DNA of 64,000 nucleotides from Rossellomorea aquimaris (GCF_020171925.1 NZ_JAIVAR010000003.1:372001-436000); one strand, 5' to 3'; shown: positions 33,916-42,739, counted from the first letter of the stretch. Translations and numbers: made by a program. The notes: a model not told the origin generated them from the letters alone.

Positions 33916-35799
33916 TTACAAACATTCCTCTAACTTCTCGTATTTTTCATCTCTCTCTTTTTCGAGCTTCTCTTTTTCACCATATAGCTCTTGAAGCACT
34001 TCAAGGTCGGTTGATGATAGCAGCTTCTCATCAATCAATCCGATTTTTTCTTCAAGCTCTTCAAGTTCTTTCTCCACCTTTTCAAAAGAGAGGGTCGGTT
34101 CTTGAATAGACTCCTTTCTCCGAACGGGGACCTCCTGCCTTTTCACAGCCGGTTTCTCCTGCTTGTCAGGGATGATTTCAGCAAGCTTCTTCTTCGCCCA
34201 GCTGTAAGGACCTTCAAACGAGTGAAGTTTCCCTTCATGGATCCAATACGTTTTATGAAACAATTTATTTAAAAAATAACGGTCATGCGAAACGGCAAGA
34301 ATGGTACCCTTGAAATCCTCCAACGCTTCTTCCAGCACTTCTCTCGAATCGATATCAAGGTGATTCGTCGGCTCATCAAGCACGAGGAAATTAATGTCCT
34401 GATGCATCAGCTGCGCCAGCCGGAGACGCATCTTCTCCCCACCGCTCAAGCTTCCGACCTTCCTGAACACATTCGGCCCATAGAATAGGAATTTGGCAAG
34501 GATATGCCTGGCGTCACCCTCCGTCACCGCCACCTCTTCACGGAAAGCGTCGATCAGTCTTACGGACGGGTCTGCCACTGTAAAATGCTGCGACAAATAC
34601 CCAAGCTTCACGTTGCTGCCAATCTTCACTTCACCGGAATCCCAATCCTGGTCGCCGAGCAGCATCTTGATGATCGTGGACTTGCCCGTTCCATTCTTTC
34701 CTACGATCGCTGTACGATCCTTGTAATGAACCAGCATGTTTGCTCCGTTGAAGAGCATCTTCCCACTGAACGACTTCGATACCTCCTTCATCGAGTAAAC
34801 GACTTTTCCACTCCGGTCCGTCTCTTCAAACTCCAAGCCCATCTTCTTACGGTCAAGGACCGGACGTTTGATCTTCTCCATCCGTTCGAGTGCCCGTTCC
34901 ATGTTACGGGCACGTTTATGCAGCGCCTCGTTCGGAGGATTCGCCTGATTTGCCCACTCCTTCAGCCTTTTGATCGCTTCCTTCATTTTCTTTATCTTCT
35001 TCTGCTGCTCCTGGTAAGCCTGGAATTCGAGCAACAGCCGCTCTTCTTTCTCTTTTACAAAGCCAGAGTAATTGGTATGGTAGACCGTCATTTCACCATC
35101 CTCCAGGTCATATACCTTGTTAATGACACTATCAAGGAAATAACGGTCATGGGAAATGCACAAGACCGTCCCGTCATACTCTTTCAGAAAATCCTCCAGC
35201 CATTCGACCGCACCGATATCGAGATGGTTCGTCGGTTCGTCAAGGAGCAATAAATCAGGCTTCTGCAGTAAAATCAACCCGAGGCAAAGCTTCGTCTGCT
35301 CGCCGCCGCTGCACTGAGTGAAATCCTTCTCAAGCAGCTCATTGATTTCCAGGCCGTTGGCGATTTTCGCGATATTCGCTTCCATTTCATACCCTCCGGA
35401 AAGGGTGAATGAATCCTGAAGCTTCCCATACTCCTCCAGCAACCGATTCAGCCCATCAGGATTTTCCCCACTCCCCATTTTCTCTTCCAATTCCTTTAAG
35501 CGCTCACCGACCTTGACGAGATCCGCGAATGCGCCCCTTAACACATCGTATCCTTTCGTCCCTTCAGGATACTGCGGGATTTGTGCAAGATACCCGACTT
35601 TTGCCCCTTTTTTCAGATGGACGAGTCCAGTATCGGGCGTTTCCGCGCCGGACAATAACTTGAAGATCGTAGTCTTTCCCGTCCCGTTCCTCCCGACCAA
35701 TCCGATCCGGGCTCCTTCCGTGATTTCAAACGACAGCTTCTCAAATATGAGATGCCCCCCGTACATTTTGCTTAATTCCTGCGCACTGCAAATCATCAT
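33916..35799 (-). CDS. ABC-F family ATPase (ribosome-associated)
   Basis: ATG 35799 (or 35796) follows AGGAAGAGG and gives about 627 residues. Two ABC cassettes lack membrane parts: Walker A GLVGRNGTGKTT and AIVGKNGTGKST, signatures CSGGEQTKLCLGL and LSGGEKMRLRLAQ, and Walker B LLLDEPTNHLDI and LVLDEPTNHLDI. Between them lies the P-site interaction linker, about residues 245-320, rich in K/R/E. A C-terminal coiled coil follows. ABC-F proteins bind the ribosomal E site; some protect against lincosamides, streptogramins or pleuromutilins. The leader peptide and two attenuators upstream favour an inducible resistance role. Confidence 0.9.
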   Translation of the reverse strand: MMICSAQELSKMYGGHLIFEKLSFEITEGARIGLVGRNGTGKTTIFKLLSGAETPDTGLVHLKKGAKVGYLAQIPQYPEGTKGYDVLRGAFADLVKVGERLKELEEKMGSGENPDGLNRLLEEYGKLQDSFTLSGGYEMEANIAKIANGLEINELLEKDFTQCSGGEQTKLCLGLILLQKPDLLLLDEPTNHLDIGAVEWLEDFLKEYDGTVLCISHDRYFLDSVINKVYDLEDGEMTVYHTNYSGFVKEKEERLLLEFQAYQEQQKKIKKMKEAIKRLKEWANQANPPNEALHKRARNMERALERMEKIKRPVLDRKKMGLEFEETDRSGKVVYSMKEVSKSFSGKMLFNGANMLVHYKDRTAIVGKNGTGKSTIIKMLLGDQDWDSGEVKIGSNVKLGYLSQHFTVADPSVRLIDAFREEVAVTEGDARHILAKFLFYGPNVFRKVGSLSGGEKMRLRLAQLMHQDINFLVLDEPTNHLDIDSREVLEEALEDFKGTILAVSHDRYFLNKLFHKTYWIHEGKLHSFEGPYSWAKKKLAEIIPDKQEKPAVKRQEVPVRRKESIQEPTLSFEKVEKELEELEEKIGLIDEKLLSSTDLEVLQELYGEKEKLEKERDEKYEKLEECL

Positions 35800-35846
35800 T
35801 TTCCTCTTCCTTTCATCTCTTTGTTCTCGGCAAGAGGCCATATATA

Positions 35847-35888
35847 ATAAAAAAACCCCAAGTAAGACAAGCGTCTCCCGGGGCTTAA
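35847..35888 (-). terminator. Attenuator 2 in ABC-F leader
   Basis: On the minus strand AAGCCCC pairs with GGGGTT, with inner stem AGAC/GTCT, followed by TTTTTTATT, about 48 bp before the ABC-F start. Confidence 0.8.
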
Positions 35889-35897
35889 AATAGGCAT

Positions 35898-35940
35898 AAA
35901 AAAAAGAGAGCGTTGACGCCCTCCGTTTCCGATGCTCTTA
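35898..35940 (-). terminator. Attenuator 1 in ABC-F leader
   Basis: On the minus strand AGAGC pairs with GCTCT around an internal loop and an ACG/CGT-type inner stem, followed by CTTTTTTTT. It lies between the leader peptide and attenuator 2. Confidence 0.65.
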
Positions 35941-35989
35941 TAAAAGTCGCTGGAACCTGAGACCTCTTACCGTTCAATAGTCTTCATAT

Positions 35990-36103
35990 TCATTTGCTAA
36001 AAAAGGGCATACGTGTCCCCTTGAATGCAAATGCATGAAAAATTGCACGGCAGATATAAATAAAGTCCAGATACTTACCACGCAACCCTACAGAACGATT
36101 CAT
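35990..36103 (-). CDS. Leader peptide upstream of ABC-F gene
   Basis: A 37-codon frame starts with ATG at 36103, 8 nt after the very strong site AAAGGAGGTGG, and ends TGA at 35990. The peptide starts MNRSVGLRGKYLDFIYIC and ends KGTRMPFFSK. It sits 190 nt before the ABC-F start, ahead of two terminators. Translation with antibiotic-stalled ribosomes would change leader folding, as known for vmlR, erm and lmr-type leaders. Coding status rests on the ribosome site and context; conservation could not be checked. Confidence 0.7.
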   Translation of the reverse strand: MNRSVGLRGKYLDFIYICRAIFHAFAFKGTRMPFFSK

Positions 36104-36183
36104 CTCAGATTCCACCTCCTTTACATCTCACAGATTCGTATATGATCATTATATAATTATTCAGAAAGCTTTTGCAACTTGTT

Positions 36184-37830
36184 TCACCTTTTTTTGTACA
36201 AGATCCGCGAAAGCACCAGACCGATGACACCGATCGGGATGAGGATCATCGCACGTATCGTGAAATCGAGGAAGACCAGATCCGAAAAGAAGAATTTCAC
36301 CAGCGCAAGCGCCAGGAATCCAATCCCCACCCAGCGGTAAAAAGCATCCTTCCTGCTTTCCCCGTATACGAGATACCCAATTGAAAGTACCGCAATCGCA
36401 ACGGTGAATGCCGTCGTACTAGGTGTGTAATCCCATCCAATCACAATATAGTCGGTCGCCCTCATCACAAAAGAAAACATGACAGCGGTCAGAACCGATT
36501 TTATTAAGATTGAGGGAATGCGGGTAAACACTTTGCCCGTTATCCTGATGTGACCGAGCAGATACAAATAACAGAAAGCGATCAAGAATACAGGTAACTC
36601 CACCGTCAGAAAATCATAGGACGGCCCGAGCCCGGCACCTAGCAAGGAATACAGAATGAGAATGAAAGACCCAGCCAATCCGATCTTGCTCCTTCGTCTC
36701 CCTGCCAACCAGAGTAATGCCGTTGCCTGCAGCGCCACAATGATCGCTGCCCAATCGTAATCGATCCACGAGAAAATGAATAAAAGGACATAAAGGAATC
36801 CGAGCACAAGAAGCACATCTTTTGTATGTTTCTTCTCCGCAGGCTCCAGGAACGAAATCCCGATATACACGACTGCAAAGATGATGTAATAGAATAAGGG
36901 GATCCCTACGTACACACTGCTCAACAGCCCCAGCAGGATGAAGCTACCCGATACGACGGCAGGAATCATCTCTGCACTGACCCGCTCATCACGATTCAGG
37001 GCAATCAGCAGCAAGATATACGCATGCTGGATCGCAAACGGAATCAAGATCGTCAACGTGATCTGTCCGACACCAAATGCCGCAAAGAAAAACAGCGTAA
37101 AATACAACAAATAATAATGGATATTCCATGCAACCCGGTACCTTTTCCACGTACTGAACGTCACCAGCACAAAGAACATGAGCAGCTGATACCCATAAAA
37201 TAACCACTCACTCCTCGCATCCCCTGCGAAAATGAACGGGAACAAATACGCACCGACCCCGATCAAACAAAGAATCAGCTGGGAACCATGCTTATGGGAC
37301 ACCCATAGCCCCGCCGAGATGATCAACAGCAATAATACATTGGTCACCACGCCCGGGATGAATCCGTACAAAATATTCGCTGAAAAAAGGGTAATGATGG
37401 CAAGGACAATACTTCCCGACAGCAGCGTGAGGCCGAGCCTTCGCTGATCCCTGATATAACGTTCACCAAGGAAATACATGACAATACTGACAACGGCACC
37501 AATCAGCACCCTAAATCCCGGCGCCAGCCAGCCATTCTGTGATGCGGCCATGAATCCCCACACACTACCGATCAATAGGACAAATAAAAACACCTTGGGG
37601 AGCCAGCGTTCCACCGAAAAATCGAAGGCCGGTTTTGGAGATTTGACCTCTTCCGGCTCCTCTTGAGGAACGGATTGTTGTTGTTTCGTATGAATCATGT
37701 CGTTCTGATTCGGGTTCAGTGTGTCTAGTGACGAATGTTTCGCCTTCATCAGCTGGATCTTCACGGAGTTCAGTTCCTTCTCCAAGGAATCAATCCGCCT
37801 TTCAAGTCGCTCCAACTCTTCCCTTTCCAT
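36184..37830 (-). CDS. DUF2339 multi-pass membrane protein
   Basis: The 548-residue protein has an N-terminal coiled coil (LERRIDSLEKELNSVKIQLM), a polar linker to residue about 70, a conserved FSVERWLPKVFLFVLLIGSV entry to the membrane, then some 15-16 transmembrane helices to the basic C-terminus. This is the DUF2339 arrangement. The start has AAGGAGG just upstream. Function is not known; size and topology suggest an envelope or transport role. Confidence 0.85.
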   Translation of the reverse strand: MEREELERLERRIDSLEKELNSVKIQLMKAKHSSLDTLNPNQNDMIHTKQQQSVPQEEPEEVKSPKPAFDFSVERWLPKVFLFVLLIGSVWGFMAASQNGWLAPGFRVLIGAVVSIVMYFLGERYIRDQRRLGLTLLSGSIVLAIITLFSANILYGFIPGVVTNVLLLLIISAGLWVSHKHGSQLILCLIGVGAYLFPFIFAGDARSEWLFYGYQLLMFFVLVTFSTWKRYRVAWNIHYYLLYFTLFFFAAFGVGQITLTILIPFAIQHAYILLLIALNRDERVSAEMIPAVVSGSFILLGLLSSVYVGIPLFYYIIFAVVYIGISFLEPAEKKHTKDVLLVLGFLYVLLFIFSWIDYDWAAIIVALQATALLWLAGRRRSKIGLAGSFILILYSLLGAGLGPSYDFLTVELPVFLIAFCYLYLLGHIRITGKVFTRIPSILIKSVLTAVMFSFVMRATDYIVIGWDYTPSTTAFTVAIAVLSIGYLVYGESRKDAFYRWVGIGFLALALVKFFFSDLVFLDFTIRAMILIPIGVIGLVLSRILYKKR

Positions 37831-37879
37831 AATCCCACCTCCTTACTGTTATTTATACAGTACAACGTCAGATATTTCC

Positions 37880-38093
37880 TTTCTTTTTTAGATAATTTTC
37901 GAGTTTGTTTTTGGGGTGGTGGAGTGTGTAGGGAGTGTTGAGGTTTGTTGGGGTGAGGGGGCTATGGTGGTGTAGTTGTATGGGGTTGGGGGTTCTGGTG
38001 ATGGGTGGGCTTTTGGTAGGGGCGGGCTGGTGGGTTCTGGTAGGGTGGAGCCGGTCGGTCTGCCGGGATACCCCCGTTTGTATTCTGGGTGAC
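37880..38093. other. G/T-rich non-coding flank of repeat locus
   Basis: The + strand is strongly G and T biased with many runs of three or more G (for example GGGGTTGGGGGTTCTGG). It mirrors a C/A-rich stretch at 38700-38835 on the other side of the repeat block. No gene is supported. Confidence 0.55.
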
Positions 38094-38095
38094 TT

Positions 38096-38700
38096 ATGCG
38101 CGAATTCGCTGACTTTATGCGCGAAAATCGAAATATATGCGCGGAATTTTCTTTTAATGCGCGAAATCCGAATTTTATGCGCGAACTGTCGATTAACCGA
38201 CAAAACCCGACACCACTACACTTTCAAATACCCGCGCCCTGCTCGCAGTACTCAACTAGCTGGGTTCAGATCCGATCAAAGCACGAGGCTGCACAGCGAT
38301 ATACCCCACCAGTGTGCCGGGTCAACTATGAGCGAAACCGCTGACTTTATGCGCGAAAATCGAAATTTATGCGCGGAATTTTCTTTTTATGCGCGAAATC
38401 CGAATTTTATGCGCGAACTGTCGATTAACCGACAAAATCCGACACCACTATGCTCTCGGATACCCGCGCCCTGCTCGCAGTACTCAACTAGCTGGGTTCA
38501 GATCCGATCAAAGCACGAGTCAGCACAGCGATATACCCCCACCAGTGTGCCGGGTCAACTATGAGCGAAACCGCTGACTTTATGCGCGAAAATCGAAATA
38601 TATGCGCGGAATTTTCTTTTTATGCGCGAAATCCGAATTTTATGCGCGAACTGTCGATTAACCGACAAAACCCGACACCACTTTACTCTCAAATACCCGC
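38096..38700. repeat. ATGCGCG repeat locus 2: three ~233-bp tandem units
   Basis: Each unit carries four or five ATGCGCG copies at 20-bp steps: 38096 (then 21 bp), 38117, 38137, 38157, 38177; 38349, 38369, 38389, 38409; 38582, 38602, 38622, 38642. In units 2 and 3 the first copy is ATGAGCG (38328, 38561). Every array ends with ACTGTCGATTAACCGACAA, a TGTCG/CGACA hairpin, then CCGACACC. Units 1 and 2 are followed by a ~110-bp conserved spacer (CCCTGCTCGCAGTACTCAAC ... GTGTGCCGGGTCAACTATG). Unit length is 232-233 bp. Open frames here are repeat artefacts. Confidence 0.92.
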
Positions 38701-38714
38701 GCCCTGCTCGCACC

Positions 38715-38790
38715 GAACCGCACCATACCCGTCTGAACCGCACCATCCCCGTCCGAACCGCACCATCCCCGTCCGAACCAAAACCGTCCC
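38715..38790. repeat. 20-bp minisatellite
   Basis: GAACCGCACCATCCCCGTCC recurs at 38715 (two changes), 38735 and 38755, with a partial copy from 38775. It abuts the end of the third ATGCGCG unit. Confidence 0.8.
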
Positions 38791-38844
38791 CACTCCCCCC
38801 CTCGTCCCGACCAACACCACAACACCACAACACCCCCAACACAC

Positions 38845-38873
38845 AAAAAACCCGCCCCAATCCAGGGCGGGTT
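38845..38873 (-). terminator. YitT gene terminator
   Basis: On the minus strand AACCCGCCC pairs with GGGCGGGTT, followed by TTTTGTGT. Confidence 0.8.
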
Positions 38874-38882
38874 ACCACAACC

Positions 38883-39731
38883 TCAAGCCAAGCGCTTGAA
38901 ATTCTGTCCTAATATTTCATTCATCGTATGAACCGTAATAAAGGCACGATTATCAATCTGCGTAATAAATCCTCTTAATTTAGAGAAATCCTTTCGTCCG
39001 AGAATTGTCGTGATGACTTCTTTCTCATCGGAAGTGAACGCTCCTTTTGCCGTGTGGATGGTTGCGCCTTTCCCAAGTTCGTGAACGATATAGGATTTGA
39101 TTTCATCGCTGTACTTGCTGATGATGACGATTTCCTTGTTTGTATTGAACTGTTGCAGGGTATAGTCGATCACGAGTCCGTTCAGGATGACCCCGAAGAA
39201 CGCGTACATACCTACCTGCGGTCCGAACAGGATGGCAGAGGATAGGGCAATCGACAAGTCAGCCAAGAGGACGCCCCTGCCTACTTCTATATTGAAATAT
39301 TTGTTAAAGATCATGGCCAGGATATCGGTTCCGCCTGTTGACGCCTGCTGATGGAACACGATCGCCATGCCGGTTGCGGCGATGCATTGGCCGATGATCA
39401 ATTGAATCAGGATATCATCGCTGAGCGGCTGGCTCATCGGTGCCACTATTTCAAGCAGCCATACATAGAATGAAAGCGCAAAGCTTGCGTAAATTGTTTT
39501 TGCCCCGAAGCTGAATCCGAGGAAAATGATTCCGACTATAAACAATAGAATATTAATGATGATCATGAACAGCCCGAGTGACATTCCTGGAAACAAGTCG
39601 TTCATGATGATCGACAATCCACTGACTCCCCCTGTCGCTAAATTATTTGGCGATAAGAAAAAGTGCACATTGATCGAAACGAGGAATGCACCGAGATTCA
39701 TCATTAAGAAGGAAAAAATTCTTTGTCGCAT
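38883..39731 (-). CDS. YitT-family membrane protein
   Basis: ATG 39731 follows AAAGGAGG by 8 nt. The 282-residue protein has five or six N-terminal transmembrane helices with LSPNNLATGGVSGLSIIMND and HQQASTGGTDILAMIFNKYF. A soluble C-terminal DUF2179 domain follows, with GKGATIHTAKGAFTSDEKEV and a region starting TTILGRKDFSKLRGFI. This is the YitT/YpjC/YqfU type found in several copies in Bacillus. Function is not established. Confidence 0.9.
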   Translation of the reverse strand: MRQRIFSFLMMNLGAFLVSINVHFFLSPNNLATGGVSGLSIIMNDLFPGMSLGLFMIIINILLFIVGIIFLGFSFGAKTIYASFALSFYVWLLEIVAPMSQPLSDDILIQLIIGQCIAATGMAIVFHQQASTGGTDILAMIFNKYFNIEVGRGVLLADLSIALSSAILFGPQVGMYAFFGVILNGLVIDYTLQQFNTNKEIVIISKYSDEIKSYIVHELGKGATIHTAKGAFTSDEKEVITTILGRKDFSKLRGFITQIDNRAFITVHTMNEILGQNFKRLA

Positions 39732-39945
39732 CACCGCAACCTCCTTTATTTTTTAATATTGTTGGGTATTCCGTAAATGATTGAACAACGGGATTATAAA
39801 GCCCATGAACTCCCTTTGTAAAGGGAATACGGTTAAATAAATAAGGTTTAATTATTGTGACAATTGCAAGGGTTTGCAAACCCCTCTCTGATAAGGCGTG
39901 ACTTTTTCAACCGCCTCCTCCATCCTGAACCTTCAACGATCATCC

Positions 39946-39977
39946 ACAATAAAAAAGACTCTCCTCAAAAGGAGAGC
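39946..39977 (-). terminator. EamA gene terminator
   Basis: On the minus strand GGCTCTCC pairs with GGAGAGTC around TTTTGA, followed by TTTTTTA. Confidence 0.8.
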
Positions 39978-40877
39978 CTAACTATATTGTTTACTTGTAT
40001 GGATGGTTTTCACCTGTACTTGTGGAATCACAATCCCTATCAAGATGAGGATCATCCCAGTCATCTGCATGATCGTGACATGCTCATGAAGGATCAGCAT
40101 GGCTGAAACGATGGCAGCCGGCAATTCCGCTGCACCGAGAATCGTCGTGATGCCAGAATCAAGGTGGGGAGAACCGATGGCCAGGAACACGACCGGAAAG
40201 ATCGTTCCGAAGATACCGACGAGTAGACCAAACTGGCTCATTTCCATCATCCGAGAAGGCTCTTTTAGAAAAGAAGGCTGAAAGGCCAGGAGCACAACCA
40301 TCAAGCCACCAAACGTGATCATCAGGCTTCTCTGGATGGTCGGCACCCCTTTTGCTGCTTTCCCGCTCAGGAAAAGGAAGAGAGCGAATGTGAAAGCTGC
40401 TGAAACCCCATAGATCACCCCAAGGGCATTATCAGACCAGCTGAAGCCAGCTGACGAAGCCAATCCTCCAGCAAGAAGTGTCCCCACCCAAAGGAACACA
40501 ACCGACACGAGCTTTTTGTTGGTTGGCCATTTCCTTTTATAAAGAGCTTCGATCAAAAGCCCGATCCAAGTGAATTGAAACAGCATGACAACGGCGATCG
40601 TTGCCGAAACGTTGCTCAGACTCAGTCCGTAAAAGATTCCAGTCAGTGATAGCAGGACCCCCAGTCCAAGCAGGGAAAGAATCTGCCCCATGGACATTTT
40701 CACTTTTTTAGTAAAAAGAAACGCTGCCAAGAGCATGAGTAATCCAAATAAATACTGAATCCCCGTTACCTCCGTCACTGTATAACCTTCTGCGAAACCA
40801 AGCTTCACAACCGAAGCATGAATGCCGTAGCTGGCGGCACCGATCAATACACATAGAGACGCGTTGATTGGTTTCAT
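39978..40877 (-). CDS. EamA/DMT-family transporter
   Basis: The 299-residue protein has ten predicted helices in two homologous halves of five, the drug/metabolite transporter fold. The first half starts ASLCVLIGAASYGIHASVVK and the second begins near ASSAGFSWSDNALGVIYGVS. The C-terminal helices include GAAELPAAIVSAMLILHEHV, the usual EamA ending. It may export metabolites or amino acids; the substrate cannot be assigned. The ATG follows GGAGGGGG. Confidence 0.87.
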   Translation of the reverse strand: MKPINASLCVLIGAASYGIHASVVKLGFAEGYTVTEVTGIQYLFGLLMLLAAFLFTKKVKMSMGQILSLLGLGVLLSLTGIFYGLSLSNVSATIAVVMLFQFTWIGLLIEALYKRKWPTNKKLVSVVFLWVGTLLAGGLASSAGFSWSDNALGVIYGVSAAFTFALFLFLSGKAAKGVPTIQRSLMITFGGLMVVLLAFQPSFLKEPSRMMEMSQFGLLVGIFGTIFPVVFLAIGSPHLDSGITTILGAAELPAAIVSAMLILHEHVTIMQMTGMILILIGIVIPQVQVKTIHTSKQYS

Positions 40878-40999
40878 CCTGCCCCCTCCTATCCTCTATA
40901 CCTCAAGCAAGTATAATACCCCAGCGTTTATTTCGGCAATAGAAATTTCGGCGTAATTCTGCCATGGCGCGAATTTCGACCCTATTGTGTATTGGGACC

Positions 41000-41860
41000 C
41001 TATTCAAGACGACTTTTCCCTTTGATCCATCGCTTCTTTCCTATGGTCGATACTCCAAGAATCAGAGCGAGAAGTAGGCTTACGGCCAGGACGAATTGAC
41101 TACTGGAGAGGGATAAAGCCTCTGCAGCCGGGATTGAATAAGCCAGTAAGGTGGACGTCGCCATTTTAGAAAGGGACGAGATAAGAAGGAATTTTTTTAC
41201 TGAAACCCTGCCTATTCCTGCACCGGCACAAATGATCTCATCAGGAAGGATCGGCAGGATAAAGAGCAGAAACAGGGTGATGCTTTCATTTTTCTTTGTG
41301 TATGCTTGATAGTTCATCAAGAGTTTCTCTTTAACAAGCTTCAATGCTAGCTTCTGACCGCCTGTCCTCGCGATCAGGAACATGACGATGATTCCTGCCG
41401 TTGTGCCGAGAAAACTTAAATAAATCGTTGATTGGACCCCAAACACCGCGCTCCCGGCAGGTACAGTGACGGCCTCAGGGATCGGAAGCAGGATTGGCTG
41501 AAAAAAGCAGATCAGGAGATAAATGATTTTCGCACTTGCTTCATGGTTCCTCAAGAAAGTTTCAAAACCCGACGTTTCAATCGCAACGTTAAGCATGGAA
41601 ATGTAATAGATGAGGGTGACCGTCATTCCCATCAATAGGATAGTATATAAGACCAGGCGCGACCCTTTACGGATGCCCTCGTTCTTTGTAAAGGTGAAAA
41701 AGCCGTTCACAATCATGGCACTGGCGGTCAGAACGATCATCGATTGCCTGACAATCGGATTCAATGTAGGCATGAGAAATTGGAGCGAACAGACACAAGC
41801 TGCCGCAAGTAGTAGATGAAAGGGAACGAGCAGTCCCCTGTTTTCAGAGGGTATGGTCAA
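41000..41860 (-). CDS. VTT-domain (TVP38/DedA-like) membrane protein
   Basis: TTG 41860 is chosen, as AAAGGAAG lies 6-7 nt upstream; longer frames upstream lack a site. The 286-residue protein has about seven helices. The VTT domain core is QPILLPIPEAVTVPAGSAVF, then a glycine-rich helix, and FILPILPDEIICAGAGIG. Such proteins resemble DedA/YdjX flippase-like proteins thought to handle lipid or undecaprenyl phosphate. Role here is unknown. Confidence 0.78.
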   Translation of the reverse strand: MTIPSENRGLLVPFHLLLAAACVCSLQFLMPTLNPIVRQSMIVLTASAMIVNGFFTFTKNEGIRKGSRLVLYTILLMGMTVTLIYYISMLNVAIETSGFETFLRNHEASAKIIYLLICFFQPILLPIPEAVTVPAGSAVFGVQSTIYLSFLGTTAGIIVMFLIARTGGQKLALKLVKEKLLMNYQAYTKKNESITLFLLFILPILPDEIICAGAGIGRVSVKKFLLISSLSKMATSTLLAYSIPAAEALSLSSSQFVLAVSLLLALILGVSTIGKKRWIKGKSRLE

Positions 41861-41988
41861 TTTGCTTCTTCCTTTCTTGCAAGGAGCACGTTTTCCTCGA
41901 TGTTTACCATTAATCTTATAGGAAAACATCGGTTCCCCATACGCACGGAAGCACGATATTCCTCTAAGACCCAAGCCTTAGAAAAAAA

Positions 41989-42034
41989 GAAGGTACGTCC
42001 CTCACTGCTTTAAAGCAGTGAGGGACGTACCTTC
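41989..42034. repeat. 46-bp perfect palindrome, copy 1 (also queF terminator)
   Basis: GAAGGTACGTCCCTCACTGC pairs perfectly with its complement around CTTTAAAG-type centre. On the minus strand a T run (TTTTTTT) follows, so it can end queF transcription. Same family as 47199, 51036 and 61520. Confidence 0.88.
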
Positions 42035-42041
42035 AAAAGAG

Positions 42042-42539
42042 TTAGCGGTTGTCGATTTTTTCAGGGTAGAGGTCGTGGTTCATGAGGCGGTGGTCCGCCA
42101 TTGTTTCGTATTTGGTACCCGGTTTTCCGTAGTTGCAATAAGGGTCGATGGAGATTCCACCACGCGGGGTGAATTTGCCCCAAACCTCGATGTAGCGGGG
42201 ATCCATCAACTCGATCAGATCATTCATGATGATATTCATGCAGTCTTCATGAAAATCACCGTGATTACGGAAGCTGAACAGGTAGAGTTTAAGTGATTTA
42301 CTCTCGACCATTTTCACATCGGGGATGTAGCTGATATAGATCGTTGCAAAGTCGGGTTGACCTGTTTTCGGGCATAAGCTTGTGAATTCCGGGCAATTGA
42401 ACTTCACGAAATAATCCCTGTTCGGATGCTTGTTATCGAACGCCTCAAGAACTTCCGGAGCATACTCGAACAGATAATTCGTACCCTGATTTCCCAAAAG
42501 TGTGATATCTGTTAATTCTTCGTCTTTTCTTCCTGACAT
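42042..42539 (-). CDS. queF: NADPH-dependent 7-cyano-7-deazaguanine reductase
   Basis: The 165-residue protein is a unimodular QueF (YkvM type). The catalytic Cys lies in [14 protein letters not shown], with the QueF motif [20 protein letters not shown] and the substrate-binding Glu and His in it. The enzyme reduces preQ0 to preQ1 in queuosine synthesis. AAGGGAGGG precedes the ATG. The other queCDE genes are not adjacent. A preQ1-I riboswitch about 160 nt upstream implies feedback by the product. Confidence 0.97.
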   Translation of the reverse strand: MSGRKDEELTDITLLGNQGTNYLFEYAPEVLEAFDNKHPNRDYFVKFNCPEFTSLCPKTGQPDFATIYISYIPDVKMVESKSLKLYLFSFRNHGDFHEDCMNIIMNDLIELMDPRYIEVWGKFTPRGGISIDPYCNYGKPGTKYETMADHRLMNHDLYPEKIDNR

Positions 42540-42581
42540 ATAAAAACCCTCCCTTTACTAGTACACAGAAATTAAAGGAGG

Positions 42582-42600
42582 ACATAGCATTAGCCTATGG
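42582..42600 (-). promoter_or_regulatory. Segment complementary to preQ1 aptamer
   Basis: In the RNA (minus strand) GGCTAATGCTATG (42595-42583) can pair 12 of 13 bases with CATAGCATTAACC inside the preQ1 aptamer (42731-42719). It may be the alternative pairing that senses aptamer folding. It can also form a small CATAG/CTATG hairpin itself. Confidence 0.4.
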
Positions 42601-42660
42601 TGGACGGTAACAATCTCCAATTTTGCAATTCTTGCAGTGGACTGTTACGCTTAAAGGATC

Positions 42661-42687
42661 ATGGTTTGCTAGAATGCTAGCAACCAT
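42661..42687. other. Perfect hairpin in queF leader
   Basis: ATGGTTTGCTAG pairs with CTAGCAACCAT (one bulge) around AATG. There is no T run on either strand. Confidence 0.5.
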
Positions 42688-42701
42688 CCGCTTCTTGGAA
42701 A

Positions 42702-42739
42702 CATAGTTTTTTAAAGAGGGTTAATGCTATGAACCTCTC
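42702..42739 (-). ncRNA. preQ1-I riboswitch aptamer
   Basis: On the minus strand AGAGGTTC, ATAGC, AACCCTCT and TTAAAAAACTA occur in the order and spacing of the preQ1 class I aptamer (B. subtilis form AGAGGTTCTAGC...ACCCTCT..AAAAAACTAA). P1 is AGAGG/CCTCT; the A-rich tail forms the pseudoknot. It lies upstream of queF. Confidence 0.9.

Noticed and set aside
35950-36183. Small regulatory RNA only, instead of leader peptide
   Set aside because: A strong ribosome site and 37-codon frame in the correct place fit a leader peptide better, though both could be true.
37868-38912. Several 80-210-residue reading frames on both strands over the second repeat locus
   Set aside because: All are built from the ATGCGCG array, its spacers or the 20-bp minisatellite; none has its own codon pattern or ribosome site.
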